From Algibacter sp. L3A6 (GTDB taxonomy: Bacteria; Bacteroidota; Bacteroidia; Flavobacteriales; Flavobacteriaceae), in NCBI RefSeq assembly GCF_009796825.1, contig NZ_CP047030.1:744001-808000 (forward strand): a DNA stretch of 64,000 nucleotides, written 5' to 3'. The notes below the pieces were generated by a model, which did not search any database, was not told where the DNA came from, and saw nothing but the letters and a program-made list of their open reading frames with translations. Below, one piece after another: positions 17,513 through 26,276 of the stretch. Both the position numbers and the translations under genes were made by a program. Numbering within the stretch: the first letter of the stretch is position 1; each line of letters starts with the position of its first letter.

Positions 17513-18856
17513 TTAAATACCCAGATACCCTGGATTTTGTGGCCCGAAGAGTGTATTATTTTCTAATTCGCTAATAGGAATTGGAAAAATATACTGATTG
17601 GAGCTGGTAACATTTGTTTTAATTTCTTCAATTTTACCATGGCGAATGGCAGCAAACCAAACGGCCCCAGTTTCAAAACAAAGTTCTTTTACATACTCGT
17701 CGAAAATGATATCAAGTAATTCTTCTTGAGAGGTATACTCTAAATCTGGAGCAGCACCGCCATACGCTCTATTACGCACAGCATTAAGAGTTTCTTCCGC
17801 TTGAGCGAGTAAATTTAAACGTGCCTGACATTCTGCTTTTATTAAATAAACTTCGGCCAAACGCATATAATTTGCTGGTCCACCGCTTACACCACTCGTG
17901 TATATTTTTTTAAGTAATAAATTACTCGTATTGTATGATGCCTCTTTTCTTGGATCGTCTACTAAAAAATCCTGAAGCCAAGGAGAAACCTTAACTAAAC
18001 TTTGATAATAGTATGATAACTTACTACCTTGCCCTTCTCCATTTATTCTAGAAAATATTACTTCGCTATTTGCTACACCATTTTCAAAAACATCTTCAAA
18101 ATTAGATTCTAATTCTACATCGCCAGAGTTAATAACCTCATCGGCTAATAGAACAGCCGCTTCATAGTTTTCCTGACCACCCATATACAGCAGAACATTT
18201 GCTTTAAAAGCCTTTGCTGCTATCGAAGATGCGTAATAATTATATGTAAAAGCCGCATTAAGCTCAATACTTTTATCTAAATCGTCTAAAATAAAATCGT
18301 AACTTTCTTGTACTGTAGATCTGGCTATTTTACTATTTTCAACAGTAGACACCGTATTTTGAAGTACAATACCATAGTCGCTAGACAGGTCGAAAAACTG
18401 ACCAAAACTTCTTAGCGCAACATAGTGACCAAAGGCTCTTAGGAAATAGGCTTCGCTAAGAATTCTATCATGTTCGCCTGCGGAAACTGATGCATTATCA
18501 GTTACTGCCGAAATTGTAGCATTGGCAGAATTAGTAATATAATACGGCCACTCGTAAACCGTGTTTAAAGAAACTTGGCTAGAATCGAAACTATTGTCTG
18601 AAGCTTCGCCAAAAATCCAAGTTGAATTTGTTGTTGTTAGCGAACCATCCATTAAAGGCAACATAACTTCCAGATACTGATAGTAAGTCCAGTTTAGCTG
18701 TGTATAAACCCCTACTAATGAGGTTTGCGCACTTTTATCATCGGTAACTAATTGATCTTCGAATAAATAATTTTCTGGCTGAACATCTAACGCCGCATCG
18801 CAAGAACAAAAAAGGATGCCTGTTAAAATTGTGAATAATATGATGTTATTTTTCAT
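17513..18856 (-). CDS. RagB/SusD family surface lipoprotein
   Basis: A 447-residue SusD-type lipoprotein with the signal peptide MKNNIILFTILTGILFCSC (lipidated at Cys17 or Cys19). Family features are the LSEAYFLRAFGHYVALRSFG helix (about 132-152), EVYLIKAECQARL (TPR-like, about 338-350) and the C-terminal ELCFETGAVWFAAIRHGK segment (about 392-409). That segment lacks the usual arginine-tryptophan-aspartate-leucine-arginine motif. It lies 13 bp downstream of its SusC. Together with the M16 peptidase it probably handles a peptide or protein ligand (inference). Confidence 0.93.
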   Translation of the reverse strand: MKNNIILFTILTGILFCSCDAALDVQPENYLFEDQLVTDDKSAQTSLVGVYTQLNWTYYQYLEVMLPLMDGSLTTTNSTWIFGEASDNSFDSSQVSLNTVYEWPYYITNSANATISAVTDNASVSAGEHDRILSEAYFLRAFGHYVALRSFGQFFDLSSDYGIVLQNTVSTVENSKIARSTVQESYDFILDDLDKSIELNAAFTYNYYASSIAAKAFKANVLLYMGGQENYEAAVLLADEVINSGDVELESNFEDVFENGVANSEVIFSRINGEGQGSKLSYYYQSLVKVSPWLQDFLVDDPRKEASYNTSNLLLKKIYTSGVSGGPANYMRLAEVYLIKAECQARLNLLAQAEETLNAVRNRAYGGAAPDLEYTSQEELLDIIFDEYVKELCFETGAVWFAAIRHGKIEEIKTNVTSSNQYIFPIPISELENNTLFGPQNPGYLGI

Positions 18857-18869
18857 TGTCTTAAATCTT

Positions 18870-21800
18870 TTAAAAGGTTAACCTTACTCCAGCGATAAGC
18901 TGTTTTGATACAGGGTACTTGTTACTATCTATTGGTGTTCTAAAGCTCGCAATATTTGCAAACTCAGGATCGGCACCCGGATAATTGGTAATAGTAAACA
19001 AGTTGGTTGCCGTTACGTATAAATAAAGCCCTTGAAAATTGATGTTTTTCAACGCTTGACTATCTAAGTTATAACCTAATGTTACTGTTTTAATACGCAA
19101 GTAATCTCCTTTATGCACATATAAACTAGACTGTCTGTTATTTTGGTTACCACCTGTTAAATTAGTTGCATAAACCGCTCTTGGGTATTCAGCACCTAAG
19201 TTCTCTGGCGTCCAGCGATCTAAGGCTATCAATTGCTTATTTCCTTGGTCGTTTAGTGACGTATAGCTATAAGTATTCTCTCCTGCCTTCCAGTAAATAT
19301 CGTTACCTAGACTATAATTTGCGAAAATATTTAGAGACAAACCTTTATAGTTTATGTTGGTATTAAGACCTCCAAAAAAGTCAGGTTCAATGCTACCAAT
19401 GTTTGTAACATCAGGGCCAGATGTAGAAGAACTCACTTCGCCATCGCCATCTAAATCGGCATAATAAACATCTCCAGGACTCGTTAATGATGACTGATAT
19501 AAACCACTTGGCGCACCAGCGTTTAAATTGTCTATTTGTTCCTGAGACTCAAAAAGTCCGTTTGCCACATGCCCTCTAATTAAACCAAGCGACTCACCTT
19601 CTTTAAAATACAAACCATTTAAATAAACAGCACCATACTCATCTTTATAACTACTATTTAATTTCACTATTTTATTGTTTGCTGTAGCGGCATTAAATCC
19701 AAAATTCCACTTTAAATCTTTTTTATTGATAAGGTCAAAGTTTAAGGTTAACTCTATTCCATTATTTTGTGTATTTCCTAAATTAGAAATCACAGTATAC
19801 AGGCCGCTAGAAGACGCTAATTCCGTTTGGTACAATACATCTTTTGTATCTTTTTGGTAGTATCCAAACTCACCTTTTATTTTATTATTTAAAACGGCAA
19901 ACTCAATACCAATATCTTTTTGAGTTGTAATTTCCCATTTTAAATCAGGATTACCAATACGCAATGGCACAACACCTGTATCGCCATTATACACTCCATT
20001 TGTTCCGTTTAAAGCACCGTATAAACTAAAAGATTGGTTAGGATCGAAGGTAACATTACCCGATTGCCCAATACTACCTCTAATCTTTAAAAAGTTTAAC
20101 CAATAGGCGTTATCCATAAATTTTTCGTTATGAATATTCCAACCTAATCCTAAAGCAGGAAAGCTTGCCCATCTATTATTTGCACCAAATTTGGAAGAAC
20201 CATCTGTTCTTCCTGAAAAATTTAAAATGTACTTATTATCATAATTATAAATAAAACGAGAGAAAAACGACACTAAAGTACTTTTTGTAACGGCTTCCTG
20301 TGCAGAAAGACTTTCACCAGCATAACTAATACCCGTTAATGTATCATCATTCGGGAAGTTTTCACCATAAAAATTGACAGTCTCCGTGTTTTCATTTTGA
20401 AAGGTGTTACCAACTAAAACATTAAAATTACTTTTTCCTAAAGAAAAATCATAAGTAGCAATTGTTTCTACAGAAGGGTTAATGGTTTTTCTATTTACCA
20501 AAGCTCCTTTACCATTAGTAGTAGCACCACTTACAGAGTAGCTTGGATAGAAGCTATAACTTTCAGAATCTATTTGCTGAAGTATTCCTGTGGTTTTAAT
20601 AAACAAATCTTTAATAGGCTCAAACTCAATCCCCATATTAGCAAGCATAGAAAAGTTAGTTGAAGTTACTCTTCTATCTTTAGAAGTTAGTGGGTTGTAA
20701 ATATCTCCAAAACGAGACACAAGATTTCCATCTTCATCATAAGGCGTCACATCTGGTCGTAAATACGTTGCTGCTTCTAAAGTTGAATTAAGGCTATTTA
20801 AAGCATAATCACTTTCAACACGCCCCAAACTAATGTTGGTAGTGAACTTTAAATTATCTTTTATTTTTTGATTTAAAGACAAACCAAAAGCATACCTCGT
20901 TAATTTATCACCAATAATAGCGCCATTATCATTTTGCAAACTTAATGATGAATAGTATGAACCATTATCGCCACCACCTCTCACACTTAAAGCGTAATTA
21001 GAGGTGTTCGTAAATGTTTTCACAGATAAATCTTGCCAATCGGTATTAGTAGTTAAATCAACTTCTGTTCCTGCCAAAATACCTTGTCCAAAAGAATCTG
21101 TAGTTGATACAACACCTCCAGAATTTACATAATTATTAATAGCCTCAGAATAAAGTGTTTGATACTGAGCCGAATTAAGCACATCTGTTTTTTGAATTAG
21201 ATTTGCTCTTTGTGTAATAGAAAGTTGAAACTCCGGTTTTCTGGCTCCTCTTCCTGTTTTTGAAGTAATAATAACAACACCATTTGCAGCACGAGACCCA
21301 TAAATTGAAGTAGCTGTTGCATCTTTCAAAATGGTTATGGCTTCTATATTATTAAAATCGATAAAACCTAAATCGTTATTAAAACCTTCATTTTCTAACG
21401 TAGTAGATTCATTATTACTAATACTATCAATAAAACCAGCATATCCGGGAGTTTCTGTATTTGGCGTAATAGGAATACCATCTACAACAAATAACGGTTG
21501 GTTGGTTCCTAAAAGAGACGAACTACCACGAATACGAACTCGAGCCGCAGCACCTGGTTTTCCACTTGGACTACTTACCTGAACACCTGCTACCTGACCT
21601 TGCAAAGCCTGATCTACATTAATTATGGTTCCTTGAAGTGCTAATGCAGACACATCGATAACACCAACAGCACCCGTTAAAGCTTCTTTTTTAACCTTAC
21701 CATATGCAACAATTACCATTTCTTCTAAACCTGTTACAGAACTTTGTAACTTAATATCAATAGTGGCTCGACTATTAATTTGTACTTCTTGAGTTTCATA

Positions 21801-22406
21801 CCCCACGTACGATACCACAATTGCTGTAGCACCTTTAACATAAGGTAATTTAAAATTACCATCAAAATCTGTACTGGTACCATTTCTAAGCCCCTTATAG
21901 ACAATTGTAGCTCCTGGTAGAGGCGCACCATTTTCATCGGTAACTTTACCTTGTAAATTTTGCTGTACAAACTTGTTTACCGCTTCTTTTATAGTATGTA
22001 TAAGCGGTTTACTTTCTTCTTTTTTTACTATAACAATTTGTTTATTTACAACCTTATAATCAACATTTAAGCTTTTAAAAAGTCTTTTTAAAACATGTTC
22101 TAGTTTTTCTTTATCAGAAGTAATACTTGTGATTTTACTTTTCACAAAAACGTTCTTTTCGTAGAGAAATTTAAAATCTGTTTTTCTTTCAATTTCACTT
22201 AAAACATCTTCAACATGCATATTTTCGCATGTCAATGTAATTTTTACATTTTGAGAAAACGTATTGGCATGAATTTGTAACAACGTAAAAAAGAGCAATA
22301 GAGAGGTTAGCTTCATTTTTAAACTAATTTTAGAGAGAGATAGTACTTCACCCATCTCAATAATGAATTTTTTCATACTTTTGGTTTGATTTAATGTGTT
22401 AGACAT
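18870..22406 (-). CDS. SusC/RagA transporter with N-terminal STN signalling domain
   Basis: An outer-membrane transporter of about 1178 residues. I use the ATG at 22406; another ATG at 22376 (MKKFIIEMGE) is equally possible, and the reading from 22415 would need GTG. After a long signal region (to about THANTFSQ-like, near residue 52) comes an STN domain. Its sequence includes VKITLTCENMHVEDVLSEI and the paired half VDYKVVNKQIVIVK. Then come a carboxypeptidase-like domain (GKVTDENGAPLPGATIV, STDFDGNF), a plug with LKDATATSIYGSRAANG and a barrel ending VRLTF. STN domains relay ligand occupancy to FecR-type anti-sigma factors. The FecR gene lies immediately upstream, so this is the transducer of that circuit. 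Confidence 0.94.
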   Translation of the reverse strand: MSNTLNQTKSMKKFIIEMGEVLSLSKISLKMKLTSLLLFFTLLQIHANTFSQNVKITLTCENMHVEDVLSEIERKTDFKFLYEKNVFVKSKITSITSDKEKLEHVLKRLFKSLNVDYKVVNKQIVIVKKEESKPLIHTIKEAVNKFVQQNLQGKVTDENGAPLPGATIVYKGLRNGTSTDFDGNFKLPYVKGATAIVVSYVGYETQEVQINSRATIDIKLQSSVTGLEEMVIVAYGKVKKEALTGAVGVIDVSALALQGTIINVDQALQGQVAGVQVSSPSGKPGAAARVRIRGSSSLLGTNQPLFVVDGIPITPNTETPGYAGFIDSISNNESTTLENEGFNNDLGFIDFNNIEAITILKDATATSIYGSRAANGVVIITSKTGRGARKPEFQLSITQRANLIQKTDVLNSAQYQTLYSEAINNYVNSGGVVSTTDSFGQGILAGTEVDLTTNTDWQDLSVKTFTNTSNYALSVRGGGDNGSYYSSLSLQNDNGAIIGDKLTRYAFGLSLNQKIKDNLKFTTNISLGRVESDYALNSLNSTLEAATYLRPDVTPYDEDGNLVSRFGDIYNPLTSKDRRVTSTNFSMLANMGIEFEPIKDLFIKTTGILQQIDSESYSFYPSYSVSGATTNGKGALVNRKTINPSVETIATYDFSLGKSNFNVLVGNTFQNENTETVNFYGENFPNDDTLTGISYAGESLSAQEAVTKSTLVSFFSRFIYNYDNKYILNFSGRTDGSSKFGANNRWASFPALGLGWNIHNEKFMDNAYWLNFLKIRGSIGQSGNVTFDPNQSFSLYGALNGTNGVYNGDTGVVPLRIGNPDLKWEITTQKDIGIEFAVLNNKIKGEFGYYQKDTKDVLYQTELASSSGLYTVISNLGNTQNNGIELTLNFDLINKKDLKWNFGFNAATANNKIVKLNSSYKDEYGAVYLNGLYFKEGESLGLIRGHVANGLFESQEQIDNLNAGAPSGLYQSSLTSPGDVYYADLDGDGEVSSSTSGPDVTNIGSIEPDFFGGLNTNINYKGLSLNIFANYSLGNDIYWKAGENTYSYTSLNDQGNKQLIALDRWTPENLGAEYPRAVYATNLTGGNQNNRQSSLYVHKGDYLRIKTVTLGYNLDSQALKNINFQGLYLYVTATNLFTITNYPGADPEFANIASFRTPIDSNKYPVSKQLIAGVRLTF

Positions 22407-22423
22407 TGGAATCACTTTTTACT

Positions 22424-22488
22424 AAATCGGAACGTGTTGCTGCATTTTCCGATTTTTTTTATGTTATACTACAATTGCTGTTGTAGTA
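22424..22488 (-). promoter_or_regulatory. Two stem-loops in the FecR-SusC intergenic leader
   Basis: The 160-bp gap between fecR and susC holds two inverted repeats. TACTACAA (22467-22474) pairs with TTGTAGTA (22481-22488) around a 6-nt loop. AAATCGGAA (22424-22432) pairs with TTCCGATTT (22447-22455). On the minus (mRNA) strand neither is followed by a U tract, so neither is a standard terminator for fecR. The second has a T8 tail only on the plus strand. They could stabilise the susC mRNA, set the fecR:susC ratio or be sigma-dependent promoter elements. Confidence 0.45.
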
Positions 22489-22566
22489 AACTGTAAAATA
22501 GCAACTTTAATTTTCTTTGAAATTGTGTTTTAATTTGTCAGTTTTCAATCATTAATTTTATTGTTT

Positions 22567-23721
22567 TTATGGATTAATTATAATGTTATTTTTATTGAAT
22601 TCATATTCAAAATTTCCGGAGGTGCTTAAACTTTCTAATACCTCGTAAATATCTTCTGTATCAAATTTAGCTGTAAAATAGCGCTGTTCTAGCTTTTTAT
22701 CTTTATTAATAAAACTAACATTATACTGCCTTTCTAGTTTTTTTAATATATCGGTAAAAGCAACCTCATGTAAAATTAATCGGCCATCGAGCCAAGCCAC
22801 ATGTGGTTCCACATCTATCTGTTCTACATCAATAGCATTGCTATATTTGTTCCAGGCAGCTTTAAAACCTGGCTTTAGAATAACAGACTCTTTGTTTTGC
22901 GTTCCATTTCTAGACACATCTACAGAGCCTTCTACTAAAACAGTACTTATATTTTCATCTTCAGAATAAGATGACACATTAAATTTTGTACCCAACACCT
23001 TAACATCAATATTATTCGCATTTACTATAAAAGGATGATTTTCATCTTTAGTTACATTAAAAAAAGCTTCCCCTTTTAAAAACACTTGCCTGTTTTGACC
23101 ACTAATAAAATTAACAGGATATTTTAATGACGAGCCGGCATTTAAAGTAACAACAGTCCCGTCTGATAGTTTAAGCTCAAAACGTTTCCCATACGGTACA
23201 CTTAAGGTATTATATATCAATTTACCATCTACTACGTCAGCATTATAAACTAGTTTATCTCCTCGTTGCGTCCCTATCACTTTACCATCGCTACCTATAA
23301 TTTCTTGTACATCATCTTTATTAATAACAACTATGGCTTTATCATTCTCTAATAAAAGTTCTATTTGCTCTTCTACTAACTCTAAGGTTTTAGGCGCACT
23401 AAAAAAACCTTGCATCAACACATAGCCTAACCCTAAAAACAGTATTAAAACAGCGGCATACCTAAAAGCGATACGTTTAATTTTAAATACTTTTTCTGCC
23501 TTTTTATCTTTACTAATAATATCCAACAAATGCTTTTTTGTTTGCATAGCGTTGTACTCCTTAATAGTATGGTTAATAGCGTAATTCGTTTTTACAAAGT
23601 TATCAAACAACGGTCCATGCCCTGGTGCTTTAAGCCATTGATTTAATTGATCTAACTCGTTTAAAGATGCCTGATTAGTAAAGTATTTTACTATAATATT
23701 TTCTATTTCTTTAGAAACCAT
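22567..23721 (-). CDS. FecR family anti-sigma/sigma-regulator membrane protein
   Basis: A 384-residue single-pass inner-membrane protein. The cytosolic N-terminal domain (1-80) holds the sigma factor. The TM helix is about residues 87-107 (YAAVLILFLGLGYVLM). The periplasmic FecR domain has LSVPYGKRFELKLSDGT, LNAGSSLKYP, FLKGEAFFNV and VLGTKFNV (about 178-250). The C-terminal DUF4974 region (about 315-384) includes RLILHEVAFTDILKKLERQY. It receives the signal from the STN domain of the adjacent SusC. Unusually, it is divergent from its sigma gene rather than co-transcribed behind it. Confidence 0.94.
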   Translation of the reverse strand: MVSKEIENIIVKYFTNQASLNELDQLNQWLKAPGHGPLFDNFVKTNYAINHTIKEYNAMQTKKHLLDIISKDKKAEKVFKIKRIAFRYAAVLILFLGLGYVLMQGFFSAPKTLELVEEQIELLLENDKAIVVINKDDVQEIIGSDGKVIGTQRGDKLVYNADVVDGKLIYNTLSVPYGKRFELKLSDGTVVTLNAGSSLKYPVNFISGQNRQVFLKGEAFFNVTKDENHPFIVNANNIDVKVLGTKFNVSSYSEDENISTVLVEGSVDVSRNGTQNKESVILKPGFKAAWNKYSNAIDVEQIDVEPHVAWLDGRLILHEVAFTDILKKLERQYNVSFINKDKKLEQRYFTAKFDTEDIYEVLESLSTSGNFEYEFNKNNIIINP

Positions 23722-23815
23722 TATTCCCTTCTGTTTTATATTATAACGAAGTAAATTTCCAATACCCTAACTTTTTATCAACATTTTTTTAAATTAGCAG
23801 AAGAAAATTCACTGA
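23722..23815. promoter_or_regulatory. Divergent promoter region between fecR and the ECF sigma gene
   Basis: A 94-bp AT-rich spacer between the FecR start (minus) and sigma start (plus). On the plus strand TAACTTTT (from about 23768) is one base from the -7 consensus TAnnTTTG. The minus-strand promoter is not evident. The short distance means the two promoters must overlap or abut. Confidence 0.35.
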
Positions 23816-24403
23816 ATGACTGATTTCTCAATAAATAACGCAACACTAATCAAAGGGTTAAAAAAGGGCAGCACAGCGGCTTACACCCAGTTGGTAGACC
23901 TATTTCACCAAAAACTTTGCGTTTATGCTTATAGCTTAACTCACGACCATAGTACAGCAGAAGATATTGTACAAAATGTATTTGTGAGTATTTGGCAAAA
24001 GCGAGAGAAATTAAAAGATGATTTTAACCTCAAAAATTATTTATACAAATCTATATACAACCAGTTTATTGACCTTTACAGAAAAGAAAAAGCAACTATA
24101 GCTTTAGAAAAAAAATATATAGAGGCCTTAGATACTGTAGTTGAAGATCAGGATAACAACATAGAAAACTTAATTTCCCTAGTAAAACAAGAAATACAAA
24201 ACCTGCCTCCAAAATGTAAACAAACCTTTATTCTAAGTAGACAAGAAGGCTTAACTAACGTTGAAATTGCAGAATATCAAAATGTATCTATTAAAACGGT
24301 AGAAGCCCAAATTACAAAAGCCTTCTCTATAATTAGAAAGAATATAGGCAGTAAAACTAGCGGAATTTTATTCTTGCTATTTGGCAAACACGCCTTAAAA
24401 TAA
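23816..24403 (+). CDS. ECF-type RNA polymerase sigma factor
   Basis: A 195-residue sigma-70 family protein with only regions 2 and 4. Region 2 is about 23-90, with AEDIVQNVFVSIWQKREKL and the YKSIYNQFIDLYRK segment. Region 4 is about 130-185 (LPPKCKQTFILSRQEGLTNVEIAEYQNVSIKTVEAQI, key residues in the helix-turn-helix). This is the Bacteroidota ECF type that pairs with FecR and drives SusC/SusD expression. It stands alone on the plus strand and the neighbouring operon is on the minus strand. A C-terminal hydrophobic stretch (ILFLLFGKHAL) follows region 4. Confidence 0.95.
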   Translation: MTDFSINNATLIKGLKKGSTAAYTQLVDLFHQKLCVYAYSLTHDHSTAEDIVQNVFVSIWQKREKLKDDFNLKNYLYKSIYNQFIDLYRKEKATIALEKKYIEALDTVVEDQDNNIENLISLVKQEIQNLPPKCKQTFILSRQEGLTNVEIAEYQNVSIKTVEAQITKAFSIIRKNIGSKTSGILFLLFGKHALK

Positions 24404-24459
24404 ACCGCTCTCTTTTTTTAAGCACAGCTAGCTACAACTTCAGTAAACTTATATTCTAC

Positions 24460-24831
24460 TTAATACAAGTGATCTAGTTTAAACCCACACATAAAAACAA
24501 GCATCCCCACTAAAGCCAATACATGCAGCCAAAACCCAGTATAGGTTATCACGTTCACAAAATTTTTATTGTAGAATTTCGTAATTGAAGATATAGCGCA
24601 TAACAAAACACAAACCTCAAAACCGAGTACAAACCATTCTCTTGTTTCGAAGTGATGCGCTTTTATATTCACGGTATCGACAACCCAAAAGATTAGCATC
24701 CCGATTACAAAAACTGCATTTACATAAGCCACAGATAATGCGGTCTTTTTTGTTTTATATCCAATGGAAATCGCTACTAAATGACAGATTAAAATAATAA
24801 CTAATGCTATAATTACAGTAGTATCAGTCAT
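24460..24831 (-). CDS. Small four-helix membrane protein, function unknown
   Basis: A 123-residue integral membrane protein with four hydrophobic segments (about 4-23, 31-51, 67-86 and 95-117). There are no conserved catalytic residues that I recognise. It is the last gene of a three-gene cluster, 15 bp after the WG-repeat lipoprotein. The family is not recognised. Confidence 0.6.
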   Translation of the reverse strand: MTDTTVIIALVIILICHLVAISIGYKTKKTALSVAYVNAVFVIGMLIFWVVDTVNIKAHHFETREWFVLGFEVCVLLCAISSITKFYNKNFVNVITYTGFWLHVLALVGMLVFMCGFKLDHLY

Positions 24832-24846
24832 AGTTATTAATTAAGG

Positions 24847-25446
24847 TTAGTCTACCCGATTTCCTTTTTTATCAATCGAAAACCATTCGTCACTTTCAAC
24901 AACGCGATGTTCATCTAAATCAAAATATTCTTTAGCACTGTAAGTTACTTCTGCTTTTCCGTTTTCAAACCATTTTACATAGTCGTATTCGCAAGCAATT
25001 ACAACCTGCCCGAATCTGTTAGCATATCCCATTTTACCATTTCGGATTACTCGCGTTAACCCATCATTAAACGGTTCTAAGCCATTATCAAACATCACAA
25101 GATCGAATAGAACATTCTCGTTCTTGTCTATAGCCATTTGGCGTCCATACGTACTATCGTTAGGATGCTCCATAACATTGGCATAAAACTCTAAAGTATC
25201 TGTGCCGTAGTAGGCGTATTTACCATACGGAATTATAGTATCATTATTTTCGTTTACATAAGCAACACTTACACCATATTCTAGATGTTCCGCGTTTGTA
25301 ACTGCTTTCAGTTTACTGCCCGGAATAGTATCTGCCAACGCGACATCAAAATACCGATAGTTAGTAACATCTTTATTCACGTATTCCTTGCACGAAAACG
25401 CTACAAAGACACTAAAAATTAATAAGATTATTGATTTTATTTGCAT
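24847..25446 (-). CDS. WG-repeat-like lipoprotein
   Basis: A 199-residue lipoprotein with lipobox FVAFSC (Cys19). The C-terminal half contains repeated aromatic-glycine strands of the WG/KWG type: EPFNDGLTRVIRNGKMGYANRFGQVVI, then YDYVKWFENGKAEV. Such repeats build beta-propeller-like surfaces and have no known catalytic function. It lies between two small genes on the same strand (27-bp and 15-bp gaps), so the three are probably one operon. Confidence 0.65.
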   Translation of the reverse strand: MQIKSIILLIFSVFVAFSCKEYVNKDVTNYRYFDVALADTIPGSKLKAVTNAEHLEYGVSVAYVNENNDTIIPYGKYAYYGTDTLEFYANVMEHPNDSTYGRQMAIDKNENVLFDLVMFDNGLEPFNDGLTRVIRNGKMGYANRFGQVVIACEYDYVKWFENGKAEVTYSAKEYFDLDEHRVVESDEWFSIDKKGNRVD

Positions 25447-25473
25447 TGTAAAATGGTATCTAAAGCATGGAAC

Positions 25474-25962
25474 TTATCGCTTTTCCACTTTAACGGGCTT
25501 AGCCTCTAAGGTGTAATTTTTTAAAATTGCTTGAGCTTCTTTCTCACTCAGTATTTTTAAATCCGAACTGCTTATAGCTTCCTGATCAGGCATCATAGAA
25601 CGCATTAAAATTAATTTAAAAGCCTCTTTTCTGGCTCCTAGTTTTTCTTCTCCTCCGTTGTTTAAGGCATATGGTTTATAAGCATTAGCCATATTCTGCC
25701 AAATATTTATTTCGTTATCTGGGTTTTGGTCGCGCTTAAAATTTGTAATAGTTTCATCTAGAGAAACTGGGTAAACCTCATTAAAAGTTTCTTGTATATC
25801 TTTAATTTTCGCCAATTGTTCGTCGGTTAACGCCTTATGCACTACTGGCCCTTGTGTTAAACCTTCAATTGGGGTGGTTTCAATATTAGAATTTTGTTTT
25901 GCTTCGTCTTTGCAAGATGTTACAAAAACAGCGCATATAGCAATCAGTATTAACTTTCTCAT
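25474..25962 (-). CDS. Small lipoprotein, function unknown
   Basis: An approximately 162-residue lipoprotein. The ATG at 25962 gives MRKLILIAICAVFVTSC with a clean lipobox (Cys17); a longer reading to 26013 lacks a signal peptide at its N-terminus. The mature part is mostly helical and charged (EQLAKIKDIQETFNEVYPVSL, LSEKEAQAILKNY). No family was recognised. It is the first gene of the three-gene cluster with the WG-repeat lipoprotein and the four-helix membrane protein. Confidence 0.6.
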   Translation of the reverse strand: MRKLILIAICAVFVTSCKDEAKQNSNIETTPIEGLTQGPVVHKALTDEQLAKIKDIQETFNEVYPVSLDETITNFKRDQNPDNEINIWQNMANAYKPYALNNGGEEKLGARKEAFKLILMRSMMPDQEAISSSDLKILSEKEAQAILKNYTLEAKPVKVEKR

Positions 25963-26276
25963 TTGTTCCTCATTTGTTTTAAAGCCAAAGTAACTATTAA
26001 AAATAAATATCACTCACTTTAGCTTATCTTAAAACTAATATTTCTACAACTGAATATATTTATGCACTGCATAATCTGGCTGTACAGTCTTCTTTTGAAA
26101 ACGGATGCTTTTATTGAGAACAGCAGCTGAAAACAAGTACAACTAGAATTCTGAGGTTGTGTGGGGGTTTGAGGTTGTGCATTTTTTTGGGTGAGGTTTG
26201 GGATATTTTATGTTAGATATAAAATAATTAGCAAAAGCGTCATTAACAAAGACTTCCTAGTAAAAAACAGACTTAC
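25963..26276. other. Intergenic stretch with G-rich direct repeats, no gene seen
   Basis: About 310 bp without a plausible gene. TGAGGTTGTG occurs at 26152-26161 and 26170-26179, with a third related GTGAGGTTTGG near 26191. These sit in a strongly G-over-C biased stretch that differs from the surrounding AT-rich DNA. It lies at the downstream edge of the two-gene cassette. The meaning is unknown. Confidence 0.4.
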
